A DNA stretch of 64,000 nucleotides. Source: an uncultured bacterium (GTDB taxonomy: Bacteria; Myxococcota_A; Polyangia; Polyangiales; Houyiibacteriaceae). Positions 1 to 8,235 of the stretch are shown one piece after another (the stretch's first letter is position 1; each line of letters begins with the position of its first letter). The notes under the pieces are model-generated. The model ran no database searches and had not been told where the DNA came from. It was given only the letters and a program-made list of their open reading frames with translations. The stretch lies in assembly GCA_938024995.1 (NCBI GenBank), contig CALJDU010000049.1, positions 62,001-126,000 of the forward strand, in the 5' to 3' direction. A program made the position numbers and the translations under genes.

Positions 1-33
1 CGTCCGTGTCCTGACCAACAACAATGCCGAGCA

Positions 34-185
34 TTCTTTGTTTCCGCTCCTGCGGCGCCATCGCCGTGAGTTATCCGCTGCGCTCCGGAACCCGCGCCTG
101 AGCGCAAACGATGTTCTTTGTTTCCGCACCTGCGGCGCCATCGCCGCGAGTTCTCCGCTGCGCTCCGGAACCCGCGCCTGAGCGC
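34..185. repeat. 72-bp direct repeat, two copies 80 bp apart
   Basis: Positions 34-105 and 114-185 are near-identical copies. Each begins ttctttgtttccgc and ends cgcgcctgagcgc, and they differ at only a few bases. The 1-282 stretch holds no convincing gene: the short frames crossing it are translations of the repeat. It lies just downstream of the stop of the HEAT-repeat gene on the minus strand. Confidence 0.85.
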
Positions 186-282
186 CTGTGCGGAAACGAT
201 ATTTTTGAGCGCCTCAGGACGAGGGACGAGGTGCGAGCGAAGCGCGCCCACCCATTTCGAATCACGCTCTAGTGTTCTTGAG

Positions 283-1227
283 CTAGGCGGACGGGCCGCG
301 GAAGAACGTTCGGTAGTAACGCTGCAACCGGAGGTACTGCTCTTCGTCTGCTGAAGCGTCGAGGACAAGATCGGGGCGATCAACGACCTGCGCGAGCTCT
401 TCGCTAGCGGTTCGACGAATCGCCGCGCGGCGATCGGACAAGCCTTCCAGCAACCACTCGTAGCGTGGCTTGAGCTGGTTGCTCGAGAGCCAGCCCTGCC
501 AGCTCACCCTAAGGTTACCGAAGTCATGACCCGTCAAGAGCCGGAGCCCGGTGTGGGCGGTCCGCGCGACGCGGCGATCGCGGTCTCCGAGCAGCTCCAC
601 CAAGGTCGACACCGCGGCGGCGTCACGGAGCGACATGATCGCCTCAAGGGAGGACAGACGCCACGGCCGATGGGCGCTCCGGTCTGCGGCGGTCTCGCGG
701 AACGCGCGGAGGATCTCATCGAAGATCGCAGACGCGCGGAAGCACGAGAGCGCGCGGTGCGCGGCCGCTCGAGAAGCGACACACGGGTGCAGCGCGAGTC
801 GGATAAGAGGCTCGAGAAGCGCGCGGTCCGCGAGCTCGCCGGCCACGGAAGCGGCCACCACACGGACTTCTCGATCACCGCTGCTCAAGAGCTGCGTGAC
901 GATGGGGTAAGCGCGCTCTCCATGTGCGACCAAGAGGTCCGCGGCGACCGACACGGTCTCTCCGCGACGCGCGATTCGCGGATCCTTGAGGATCTCCCCA
1001 GGGAAGAGAGGGACGAGATCGTCGAGCGGGAAGAGCCCTGACGCCGCGAGGGTACGAGCGCGGTCGAAACGCGTCGCGCGGTCTAGCTCGGCGAGCTCTC
1101 GAAGCGCGGCGACGACTTCGCGCCTGAGCTCATTCCGCTGCCGCACTCCCGAGCGGCGACGTTCGCTGACGACATCCGGAGGAGCGTCAACGACGTGATA
1201 CCCCCCGGCCTTGTCTTTCGAACCCAT
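283..1227 (-). CDS. HEAT-repeat-like helical protein
   Basis: This 314-aa protein is predicted to be soluble and mostly alpha-helical. From about residue 85 to 230 it has repeated helix pairs of HEAT type, for example DREVRVVAASVAGELADRAL and DRDRRVARTAHTGLRLLTG, so it is probably a scaffold or binding protein. There is no signal peptide or membrane segment. The C-terminal 60 residues contain another DRRAAIRRTASEEL helix. It starts at ATG 1227 and lies 59 bp downstream of the HutF-like gene on the same strand, so it may be the last member of that run. No enzyme motif is visible and the function is unknown. The HEAT call rests on repeat appearance only. Confidence 0.75.
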   Translation of the reverse strand: MGSKDKAGGYHVVDAPPDVVSERRRSGVRQRNELRREVVAALRELAELDRATRFDRARTLAASGLFPLDDLVPLFPGEILKDPRIARRGETVSVAADLLVAHGERAYPIVTQLLSSGDREVRVVAASVAGELADRALLEPLIRLALHPCVASRAAAHRALSCFRASAIFDEILRAFRETAADRSAHRPWRLSSLEAIMSLRDAAAVSTLVELLGDRDRRVARTAHTGLRLLTGHDFGNLRVSWQGWLSSNQLKPRYEWLLEGLSDRRAAIRRTASEELAQVVDRPDLVLDASADEEQYLRLQRYYRTFFRGPSA

Positions 1228-1286
1228 TGCCCGACTGTACGACGGTCTGTTCGCTTTGTATGTATCGAAGGACGCAAGAGTGACGA

Positions 1287-2525
1287 TCAGATCAACCGTG
1301 TGACGGTACGGATATACGCACGCCGCACTTGAGCGGCCTGCGTCAGCTCGACACGTTTCGGATCAATAGTCCTTTGGGCTACGACGCCGTGAACCGATGA
1401 CGCAGACGCGCCAAACGCGACAAAGTCATCTAGCTCCTTTCCTTCATTCGGCGGCGCGCAGAAGGAGAGACGATCGGTCGCGAGAGACACCCTGCCGCCG
1501 TCGCGGCGCGAGAAGCCAACGGAGTCGTGTCGCGCGGACGCGAGCAAAAGGTCGCTCCCGCTCATCGCGACCGCGCGCGCACCGACCCGCGTGCGCTCGT
1601 CGAGCTCCGCGGCGCGGGCTTCCACAAAGGGATCCGAGAGCGCGTGGCTATCGACCCCGAAACAGATCTGCGCGCCGCTACTGCGAAGCGAGGTCAGGTC
1701 CGGCGCGCCGTCACCCAGGTCGCGCTCGGTCGTACGGCAGACGCAAACGAAAGCGCGCGCGTCACCGAGCAGCGCCGCTTCGCCGGGCCCAAGATGGGTC
1801 GCGTGCACCGCGACGAATCGCGGCGAGAGCAACCCGAGGTCCGCCGCGAGCTCGATCGGACGACGCCCAGTTTCGTTGAGGCACTCCACGATTTCGCGCG
1901 GCTGTTCCGCGAGGTGCATATGAAGCGGGAGGTTGTGCTCACGCGCGTAGTCGGACGCGTGGGTCAGCCAGGCAGGCGGCACCGCGCGAACGCTGTGCGG
2001 CGCCAAGCCCACGCGCACATCGCGCGCGCCGTGATAGCGACCGCGAAGATCATCGATGTCTTGAAGCGCGCGGTCCACGTCAGGATCCGAGAAGCGCCGC
2101 TGCGCCCCTTCAGGTCCTGCGCCCTGCCCCGCGCGCGCGTAGATCACCCGGAGCAGCGCGATACGGATCCCGACGTCCCGAGCGGCCGCGATCATCGCTT
2201 CAGACATCGCGAGGCGATCGTCATAAGGGCGACCGTCGGGCTGATGGTGGACATAGTGAAACTCCCCCACCGTCGTGACGCCGGCGCACGCCAACTCAAG
2301 GTAAGCGAGGCGCGCAATCGCGTAGGCGTCATCCGGGGTGATCGATGACGCGACGCGGTACATCAACCCCCGCCACGACCAGAAGGACCCGGCCCCGCCG
2401 CTGTGCGTCCTGCCGCGGAGCGCTCGCTGAAAAGCGTGTGAGTGAGCGGAGACGATCCCTGGGATCTCGATCGTCTCTCCGACGCGACGCGCGACACTCG
2501 CGGCGAGCTCTCCTGACGATGTCAA
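1287..2525 (-). CDS. hutF: Formimidoylglutamate deiminase-like amidohydrolase (HutF-like)
   Basis: Amidohydrolase-superfamily protein of 412 aa. Known HutF enzymes hydrolyse N-formimino-L-glutamate to N-formylglutamate in histidine breakdown. Visible motifs are the metal-binding HSHAFQRALRG at residues 28-38, GEFHYVHH near 90, LHMHLAEQ near 204, AVHATHL near 240 and GVDSHA near 295. Together these match the HutF subgroup better than the cytosine deaminase or guanine deaminase subgroups. The HxH motif sits at residue 28, about 28 residues earlier than in the Pseudomonas enzyme, so most of the usual N-terminal beta domain is missing and the protein is short. Its start overlaps the stop of the HTTM gene by 4 nt (ATGA). 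No hutH, hutU or hutI is nearby, so it is an orphan in an unrelated transcription unit and its substrate could differ. Confidence 0.8.
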   Translation of the reverse strand: MTSSGELAASVARRVGETIEIPGIVSAHSHAFQRALRGRTHSGGAGSFWSWRGLMYRVASSITPDDAYAIARLAYLELACAGVTTVGEFHYVHHQPDGRPYDDRLAMSEAMIAAARDVGIRIALLRVIYARAGQGAGPEGAQRRFSDPDVDRALQDIDDLRGRYHGARDVRVGLAPHSVRAVPPAWLTHASDYAREHNLPLHMHLAEQPREIVECLNETGRRPIELAADLGLLSPRFVAVHATHLGPGEAALLGDARAFVCVCRTTERDLGDGAPDLTSLRSSGAQICFGVDSHALSDPFVEARAAELDERTRVGARAVAMSGSDLLLASARHDSVGFSRRDGGRVSLATDRLSFCAPPNEGKELDDFVAFGASASSVHGVVAQRTIDPKRVELTQAAQVRRAYIRTVTRLI

Positions 2526-4165
2526 CGGCGTCGCTCCAGCTCGGCGCGGACCTCTGCTTCTTGCCGTCGGCGGTCGCGGTCTTCAGGCGCGTAGCGGTTC
2601 GCTTTGACGTAGTGCTCGAGCGCGATCTCGAGCTCGCCCATCCGTCGATACTCTCCGCCGCCCAGTCGGTAGTAGTCGAAGCGAACCTCGGTCTGGGTAA
2701 CCGAGAGGAAGAGCGCGGCGGCCGCGATCAGCGCACCGACCGCGTAGGCGCGAACGTCGCTCCCAGCGCGATGGTCACGGTAGGCCGCGACGGCGATCAA
2801 GATCGCGACGACTCCGATGGCGAGGGCGGCCCCTGGAAGATCAAGGCTCGCTCCCATCCCGATGAGCAGACATAGGCTCATCGCGACCACGACGAGTTGC
2901 TCCGTCGGCGAGACTGTCGGGCTCGCGGAGCGGGGCGAGGCAGCAGGCTCGCCGCGAGCGACGCGCCCCCCGAGTCGAGATCGAGCGAAGTGTGCAGGGG
3001 CGCTCGTCGCGATGGCCACAGCGCGGAGCCATGACGCGGGGGCGAACACGATCAGCGAGATGATGATCATGTAGTAGCTAAACCAGCCGATCTTGAGCTC
3101 CATCATCTCGGCGCCCACGTGAAAACCAAGCGGAGCGACAACGCTGAGCGCGATCACGGCGCGGACCTTCGCGTTCTTCATGACGTCCTGGCGCGCGGCG
3201 ACGAGGAGCGCGACGCAGATGACGAGCTGGAGCGCGATCGCGAGCTTCGCTTGAAACGACCAAAAGTCGTCGAGCGTCCATCCGTCAGCGACCCAGCGCT
3301 CCGCGACTTCGCGAAAGGCGCCGCGCGCCACGCGACGCAACACATGTCCATCGCGCCAGTCTCGCGCGGTCTTCGTGATCGCCGTGTAGAAGTAGACGAT
3401 CGCGCAGGTGACCACGAACGAGACGTACGCCCACGACGGCGCGCGGGACGCCTTGTTCCCTTTTTGAGCGGCCTTCTTTTCAGCGGACTTCCTCTTGGCG
3501 GACTTCTTCCCCGAACTCTTCTTCGCGGGCCGACCCTTCGCGTCCGAGGACTCGGTGCCGACGAAGATCAGGAACGCCCCGAGCATCAAGACGCCAAGAA
3601 GCACTGCCCACGCAGAACGCGGAGAGAACTCGAGCAGCGCCATCCCCGGCGCGTCGAAGCCGACGAGGCGCGCGGCGATGCCCAAGCCCGCGATCTGCAA
3701 CGCGGTGTAGCCAAGCGCGCGGGACCAGCGGGTCGGGGTGACCTCTCCGAGGAAGCGGGAGTCGAGCCGCGGGAAACCCGAGATGCTGATCAACAGCAGC
3801 GTAAGGAGGTAGTGGTGCTGATAGCTGTCGAGCATGCTCAGCATCCAGCTCGCGCTGTACCCAAGCGTGAGCGCGACGAGCAACATACGCGGCGGGCGCA
3901 CGAACACGAGCACGAACGCGAGCGCGCCGACGGCGCTCAGGAGACCGACGTAGACGGCGCTCGTCGGAACCGGGAGCAGCGCGGTGAGCACCTCGAAATG
4001 CGTAACGTTGAAACCACCGGCTCCGTACCGCGCACCGTGCGGGATCAGATCGATCCAGCAGTCGAACGCGAGCAGGAGCAGCACCGCCTTTTGCAAGAGG
4101 TACGGGCGAACGGGATCGACGCCACCGTAGAAGTAGTCGCGGAGCCGCGCGGAGAGCGGGTTCAC
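2522..4165 (-). CDS. HTTM-domain membrane protein with lysine-rich loop and TPR-like tail
   Basis: Polytopic membrane protein of 547 aa. Its N-terminal half resembles the HTTM (horizontally transferred transmembrane) domain related to vitamin K-dependent gamma-carboxylase: an early LLQKAVLLLLAFDCWIDL helix, then SASWMLSMLDSYQHHYLLTL. Between helices, at roughly residues 205-245, lies a strongly basic loop rich in KKSSGKKSAKRKSAEKK. Further membrane segments follow, and the last 50 residues look like a single TPR helix pair (GELEIALEHYVKANRYAPED). Its start overlaps the stop of the upstream small membrane protein by 4 nt, and its stop overlaps the HutF-like start, which indicates translational coupling. 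No carboxylation substrate is evident, so the biochemical role is unknown. Confidence 0.75.
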   Translation of the reverse strand: MNPLSARLRDYFYGGVDPVRPYLLQKAVLLLLAFDCWIDLIPHGARYGAGGFNVTHFEVLTALLPVPTSAVYVGLLSAVGALAFVLVFVRPPRMLLVALTLGYSASWMLSMLDSYQHHYLLTLLLISISGFPRLDSRFLGEVTPTRWSRALGYTALQIAGLGIAARLVGFDAPGMALLEFSPRSAWAVLLGVLMLGAFLIFVGTESSDAKGRPAKKSSGKKSAKRKSAEKKAAQKGNKASRAPSWAYVSFVVTCAIVYFYTAITKTARDWRDGHVLRRVARGAFREVAERWVADGWTLDDFWSFQAKLAIALQLVICVALLVAARQDVMKNAKVRAVIALSVVAPLGFHVGAEMMELKIGWFSYYMIIISLIVFAPASWLRAVAIATSAPAHFARSRLGGRVARGEPAASPRSASPTVSPTEQLVVVAMSLCLLIGMGASLDLPGAALAIGVVAILIAVAAYRDHRAGSDVRAYAVGALIAAAALFLSVTQTEVRFDYYRLGGGEYRRMGELEIALEHYVKANRYAPEDRDRRRQEAEVRAELERRR

Positions 4166-4695
4166 CTGACGCCCTCGTCTTGTTGCCGCATCCGCGCGAG
4201 GGCGTCTTCGACGTCCGGTGGGTGCTGTGGGTCGGTCGTCACGCCGGTCGCGCAGTCACGAACATAGACCTGCGGGTCCAAACGGTCGCCGGCCGGCGAG
4301 CGACACGTGTTGGTGAGCTCGACCTCCCGCGCGCCGAGCTCACAGCGCGCCTCGAGGAACCCGTGAATTACCGCGCGGCGATTTCGCCCGAGCGTGTTGA
4401 ACCACGCCCGATGCACCGCGCGCCGCATATCGATCGGGCGCTCGCCTTGGTCTCCAGTCTCACTCGCCACGGTGTCACACCGAAACATCCGGACCGCAGA
4501 GAACATGCGCCAGGCGAAGCGCTCGTCGAAGGGATCGCTACGGAGGTAGTAGGTGAGCGGGACGATCAGTTGGAGGGTGATGAACGCGATCAGCAGCCGC
4601 GAGGACCAGGTGGGACCAGCGAGCTCATCGAAGGGATCAGATGCGCGTTGGGCCGCGTCGCCGCTCTGTTCCGCGTCCTTGGGGGGGGTACTCAC
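4162..4695 (-). CDS. Small single-pass membrane protein, HTTM partner
   Basis: A 177-aa protein with one membrane segment at about residues 33-50 (LLIAFITLQLIVPLTYYL), followed by SDPFDERFAWRMFSAVRMF and a Cys-containing domain of about 110 residues, probably outside the cytoplasm. It starts at GTG 4695 and has no clear ribosome binding site. Codons 3-5 contain an uninterrupted run of eight C (4681-4688 on the plus strand). Its stop overlaps the HTTM gene start (ATGA), so the two proteins probably act together. It lies 33 nt after the last of the tandem lipoproteins. The family was not recognised further. Confidence 0.7.
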   Translation of the reverse strand: MSTPPKDAEQSGDAAQRASDPFDELAGPTWSSRLLIAFITLQLIVPLTYYLRSDPFDERFAWRMFSAVRMFRCDTVASETGDQGERPIDMRRAVHRAWFNTLGRNRRAVIHGFLEARCELGAREVELTNTCRSPAGDRLDPQVYVRDCATGVTTDPQHPPDVEDALARMRQQDEGVR

Positions 4696-4728
4696 GCGCG
4701 GCGAGAATCGTCCGCCGTACTGCGCTCG

Positions 4729-6498
4729 TCAATCGAAAGGAAGCGTGAACGACGCACGGCGAGTCGCGCGTCGGAGCGTCCGCTCGCGACCGTCATCGCC
4801 GAGGTAGACGTAGTGAACGAGCTGCCGCGCCTCGTCGACGGCAGCGTCCAGGCTCTCGACCGCGATCCCGTCACCCGCTTCGGCGCGTAGGACCGTCCCG
4901 AGCTCACGAAACACGCGCATGTTCGGCGACGCGAGCATCACGATCACGTTCCGCGCGCCGACCTTGCGCGTGAAGTAGAGGTGGTAGCTGGTGCCGTGAA
5001 GCGTGAGCGAGGGCTCGGAGACCCGTCCGTTCGCGAAGTCCCCCAGCTTGCCTTCGAAGGGCGCGAAGGTGTGCTCGTCGGGACCGTAGAACGCGCGTAG
5101 CTCGTGTCGCCCGGAGGTCATGCGGGCCCGCACGACCATCACGAAGATCGAACCAAATTGGGTCAGCGTGGGCTGATCGAACGCGATCACGTCGTGGTAG
5201 TCAGAGGGGTCCAGCGCGACGGCCGCGGCTCCGAAGCGACGGCGCTCCGCCAGCGGCGAGCCACCGCTCGCGACCATGATCCGCGACGCGCCCGTTCCGT
5301 CGTCGGCGTGCTCGGTCACAAAGAGCAGGAGGCGATCATCGACAAAGAGCAGCTCCGGGGAGCTGTAGCGCTTCCCGTCGTCTGCAGCGAGCGCCGGGTT
5401 CTCCGCGTCCAGGACGATCAGCTCGCTGGGCGAACCACTGGGATCCGCCCCGATGTAGATCTCGCCGTTGGAGGCGAACGCGATCGTCGGCTGGTCTTCG
5501 CGATCGAAGACGAGCGAGGGCGCGCTAACGTTGGGCTCAGAGAGCGTAACGGTTTCACGGTCACGAACCGCGCTCGGCATGTTGCAGAGCGTTGTGTCGA
5601 TCGTCAGCGCGTCGAAGCGCGCCCCGATCGGCAACGGGTTCTGAGAGTGTCCAAACAAAACCACGCGCGCCTCGGCGGGCGGCTCGAACCGACGCGAGAG
5701 ACGCTGAAGGTCGACCTCACGAACCGCCTCCACCGTGCCGTCGGGCAAGAGCGCGAGCTGCCACGTCTCCGCCACGCCCGTTGTCGGGACCGACCCGACG
5801 AGCTCGTTCGCCACGATGAGCGACACCCTGCTGGTCGTGAAGACGAGCCCCGCCTCGACGGTCACGTTCTCGTTCGCGCCGACCATCTGCTGCGTCGTCA
5901 CCGCGATCGAAGCGGACTCGATGCAGCTCTCGCAGCTCTCTGGTGGAGCGAAGGTCACGCGGGCGTTGAGGCCTTCGGTGCGAAGGTCGAGGACGCGCGG
6001 AAAGAGCAGGCCGCTGTCGAACGCGCCGTCACCGCCCAGGACCAAGCTCCCCTCGCTGACCCACGGGAGCGGAGACCCAAACACCACGGCGGGACCGACG
6101 GTATCGGCCAAGCAGGCCAGACCGTCGCAGGCCGTGAAGTCGAACGTGCTCGACGCGGTCGGCACGCAGCATCGGGTGTTCTCGACACAACACGTCGCGG
6201 CCGGGACGCAGAACGCAGAACAGTCGACCTCGCCGAGCTCGTCGAACGCTCCGCACGCGTCCGCGTCATCGGTCGACTCAAAGCTGCTGCGACCTTCGTC
6301 TGCGCTCAAGGTGCGATCCGCGGGTCCGGGCACCATCGCGTCCGGAGGATCGCCGACCGGATCAGCGGCGTCTGCAAAAAGGGTGTCGCTTGCGCCGCCG
6401 CCGTCACCGTTGCCGGCGTCCACACCTGTTACGCCTCCACCACCGGTACCGCAGACCCGCGCGAGCATCAGAGCCGAGATCATCGCGATCCGAATCAT
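4729..6498 (-). CDS. Cys-rich jelly-roll/propeller-like exported protein, array copy 5
   Basis: Last of five tandem related proteins, 589 aa. I chose ATG 6498 because it overlaps the preceding stop as ATGA, as at other junctions of the array. The N-terminus is hydrophobic with Cys16, but ARVC is a poor lipobox, so lipidation is doubtful here. A Gly/Asp-rich spacer leads to a Cys cluster at residues 82-129 containing two CC pairs. Next comes a beta-rich domain with a CESC pair near residues 189-192, then CNMP, and from about residue 320 a repetitive beta region ending with GTSYHLYFTRKVGARNV, as in its siblings. I read the C-terminal half as a five-bladed-propeller fold of glycosidase type, which is inference. 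Function is unknown. Confidence 0.75.
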   Translation of the reverse strand: MIRIAMISALMLARVCGTGGGGVTGVDAGNGDGGGASDTLFADAADPVGDPPDAMVPGPADRTLSADEGRSSFESTDDADACGAFDELGEVDCSAFCVPAATCCVENTRCCVPTASSTFDFTACDGLACLADTVGPAVVFGSPLPWVSEGSLVLGGDGAFDSGLLFPRVLDLRTEGLNARVTFAPPESCESCIESASIAVTTQQMVGANENVTVEAGLVFTTSRVSLIVANELVGSVPTTGVAETWQLALLPDGTVEAVREVDLQRLSRRFEPPAEARVVLFGHSQNPLPIGARFDALTIDTTLCNMPSAVRDRETVTLSEPNVSAPSLVFDREDQPTIAFASNGEIYIGADPSGSPSELIVLDAENPALAADDGKRYSSPELLFVDDRLLLFVTEHADDGTGASRIMVASGGSPLAERRRFGAAAVALDPSDYHDVIAFDQPTLTQFGSIFVMVVRARMTSGRHELRAFYGPDEHTFAPFEGKLGDFANGRVSEPSLTLHGTSYHLYFTRKVGARNVIVMLASPNMRVFRELGTVLRAEAGDGIAVESLDAAVDEARQLVHYVYLGDDGRERTLRRATRRASFTLPFD

Positions 6499-8144
6499 GG
6501 CGTCACCAGGCCTGGTGTGAGCGCTCTCGTCGCGCGCGCGAGGCTGTGGTTGACCCCGCTCGTACCGACGAAGAAGAGCGCCTGGGATGAGACGGTCGTC
6601 ACGAGGGCGGGGTCGTGAATGTCGATGTTCGCGACTTGCCCGCCCGCAGCGAACGCGCGCGGTTCGACCGACGACCACGACGCAAAATCGTTCGACGCGA
6701 AGAACGAGAACACGGACCGAGAGCCGACTTGGCGCTCCAACATCAGCTGATACGTCGACCCTGAAATCGTCACGGTCGCGGACGCTCCGCTCGGGGCGAC
6801 CTCGTTGTCGAGGTCCTCAAAGCGCAACCCGTCTTCTGAGACGTAGGTTCGCACCGCGCCGCGATGCCGCCCGACCATCAGCCAGTAGGTGCCCACCCTC
6901 GTGACCGCGACATCAGTGACAGCCTGCTCGACCTCGACGGGCTGCGCAGCGACGAAATCGTCGCCGTCGAACATGTAGCGCTCGAGCTTCCACTCACCGC
7001 CCTCGTCGAGGCGCTCAACGAACATGGCGATCCTCGTGCCGTCGGTGAGAAGCGCGGGTTGCCGGAACGGCTCGTCACCCGCGAGGCGACCGATGACGCT
7101 GTAGTTGAGCTCGCCGCTGACGTCTTCTCGCGCGAGCACGACCTCGCCGTCTTGGACGAACGCCAGATGAACGCGAGAGACAAACATCACGGCCGAGACG
7201 TCTTGGGGGTCATCGTAGATGGCCGACGCGACCACGCCGTCCTCGATGATTCGGAGCGCCTCCGCCGTGGACCAATTCGCAGGCATGTCGCACACGCGTA
7301 GGTTGACCTGGAGGGAGGCGATACCGAGCGGAGTGTCTTCCACGTCCGGGTTTTCGTTTCGACCCGAGACGACCAAACGAAGCGAACGCACGTCCGCGAC
7401 GATCGACTGGTGAACGAGGTCTCCGTCACGCTCGATCGTCACCGTTCGGTCCGGTCGTAGCGTCATCCGGAAGCTCCCGCGCAGCTCGGTCTCCTTGACG
7501 ACCTCGCCGGCAACGACGATCTGCGCCCGCTCGGTCTGACCGATCGCGGTGACCGCCACGAGCGGTCTCGCGCCTTCTAACGCCGCTTCGCCGTCCACGA
7601 ACCCAACCGTCGCCGACTCCACGCAGTTATCGCCGCAGCCCACGGGCGCGCGGAAGGCGAAGACCAGCTCGGTGCGCTGGCTGGCCGAATCGATGGGCTC
7701 CCCAAACGCGATCCCGCTCTCCCCTTCGAGATTTCCGTTCGGGATGAGGACGTCACCATCGAACATTGGGTCTTGGTCTCCAAACGCGTCGCACCGTCCC
7801 CCGCACGTCAGTGGGGTCTCCGTGAGCGGCGGCGAATCGATCGGGTAACAGCAGTCCGCGTTGCCGACGCAACAGACTGGCTCGGCGCACCCCGCCTCAC
7901 ACTCCGGACATCGCGGGATCGCTGACGGATTGCTCGGCGTGAGGGGGAAGGCGCGCGCCGTTCCACCGACCCCGCTATCGCTCTCGCCTCCACCGGTGTC
8001 GTTGTCGAAGAACATCCCACTATCGGTGTCACTTCGGTCCGTGTCGCCCGACTCCGGAGAGCCCCCACAGCCCAAAGTGAAGGCGGCGAAAACGAGGGAC
8101 ACGGGAAAGACCGCGAAGATGAGGAAACGGCGAAGAGTCGTCAC
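6495..8144 (-). CDS. Cys-rich jelly-roll/propeller-like lipoprotein, array copy 4
   Basis: Lipoprotein of 549 aa with lipobox TLGC (Cys26). The mature N-terminus is a Ser/Asp/Gly linker. A Cys cluster follows (CPECEAGCAEPVCCVGNADC), then a beta domain with a CGDNC pair, the array signature SGRNENPD, then CDMP, and a C-terminal propeller-like half with STYQLMLERQVGSRSV. These landmarks occur in the same order in the neighbouring copies. It is separated from the preceding copy by 91 nt with no gene, the widest gap in the array, so an internal promoter is possible, although none is convincing. Its stop overlaps the next start by 4 nt. It probably sits on the outer or inner membrane surface. No catalytic residues can be assigned from sequence alone. 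Confidence 0.8.
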   Translation of the reverse strand: MTTLRRFLIFAVFPVSLVFAAFTLGCGGSPESGDTDRSDTDSGMFFDNDTGGGESDSGVGGTARAFPLTPSNPSAIPRCPECEAGCAEPVCCVGNADCCYPIDSPPLTETPLTCGGRCDAFGDQDPMFDGDVLIPNGNLEGESGIAFGEPIDSASQRTELVFAFRAPVGCGDNCVESATVGFVDGEAALEGARPLVAVTAIGQTERAQIVVAGEVVKETELRGSFRMTLRPDRTVTIERDGDLVHQSIVADVRSLRLVVSGRNENPDVEDTPLGIASLQVNLRVCDMPANWSTAEALRIIEDGVVASAIYDDPQDVSAVMFVSRVHLAFVQDGEVVLAREDVSGELNYSVIGRLAGDEPFRQPALLTDGTRIAMFVERLDEGGEWKLERYMFDGDDFVAAQPVEVEQAVTDVAVTRVGTYWLMVGRHRGAVRTYVSEDGLRFEDLDNEVAPSGASATVTISGSTYQLMLERQVGSRSVFSFFASNDFASWSSVEPRAFAAGGQVANIDIHDPALVTTVSSQALFFVGTSGVNHSLARATRALTPGLVTP

Positions 8145-8235
8145 AGCTGCAACTCAACGTTACACATTTCGTGCCATCCATGATCCAGGACTCCGCCTCG
8201 GCTTGAACCTCAGTTGGCCCGTGGTGGCACGCTCA

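Noticed and set aside
71..354. Short frames on both strands at the window start
   Set aside because: They translate the 72-bp direct repeats; no start signal or family likeness.
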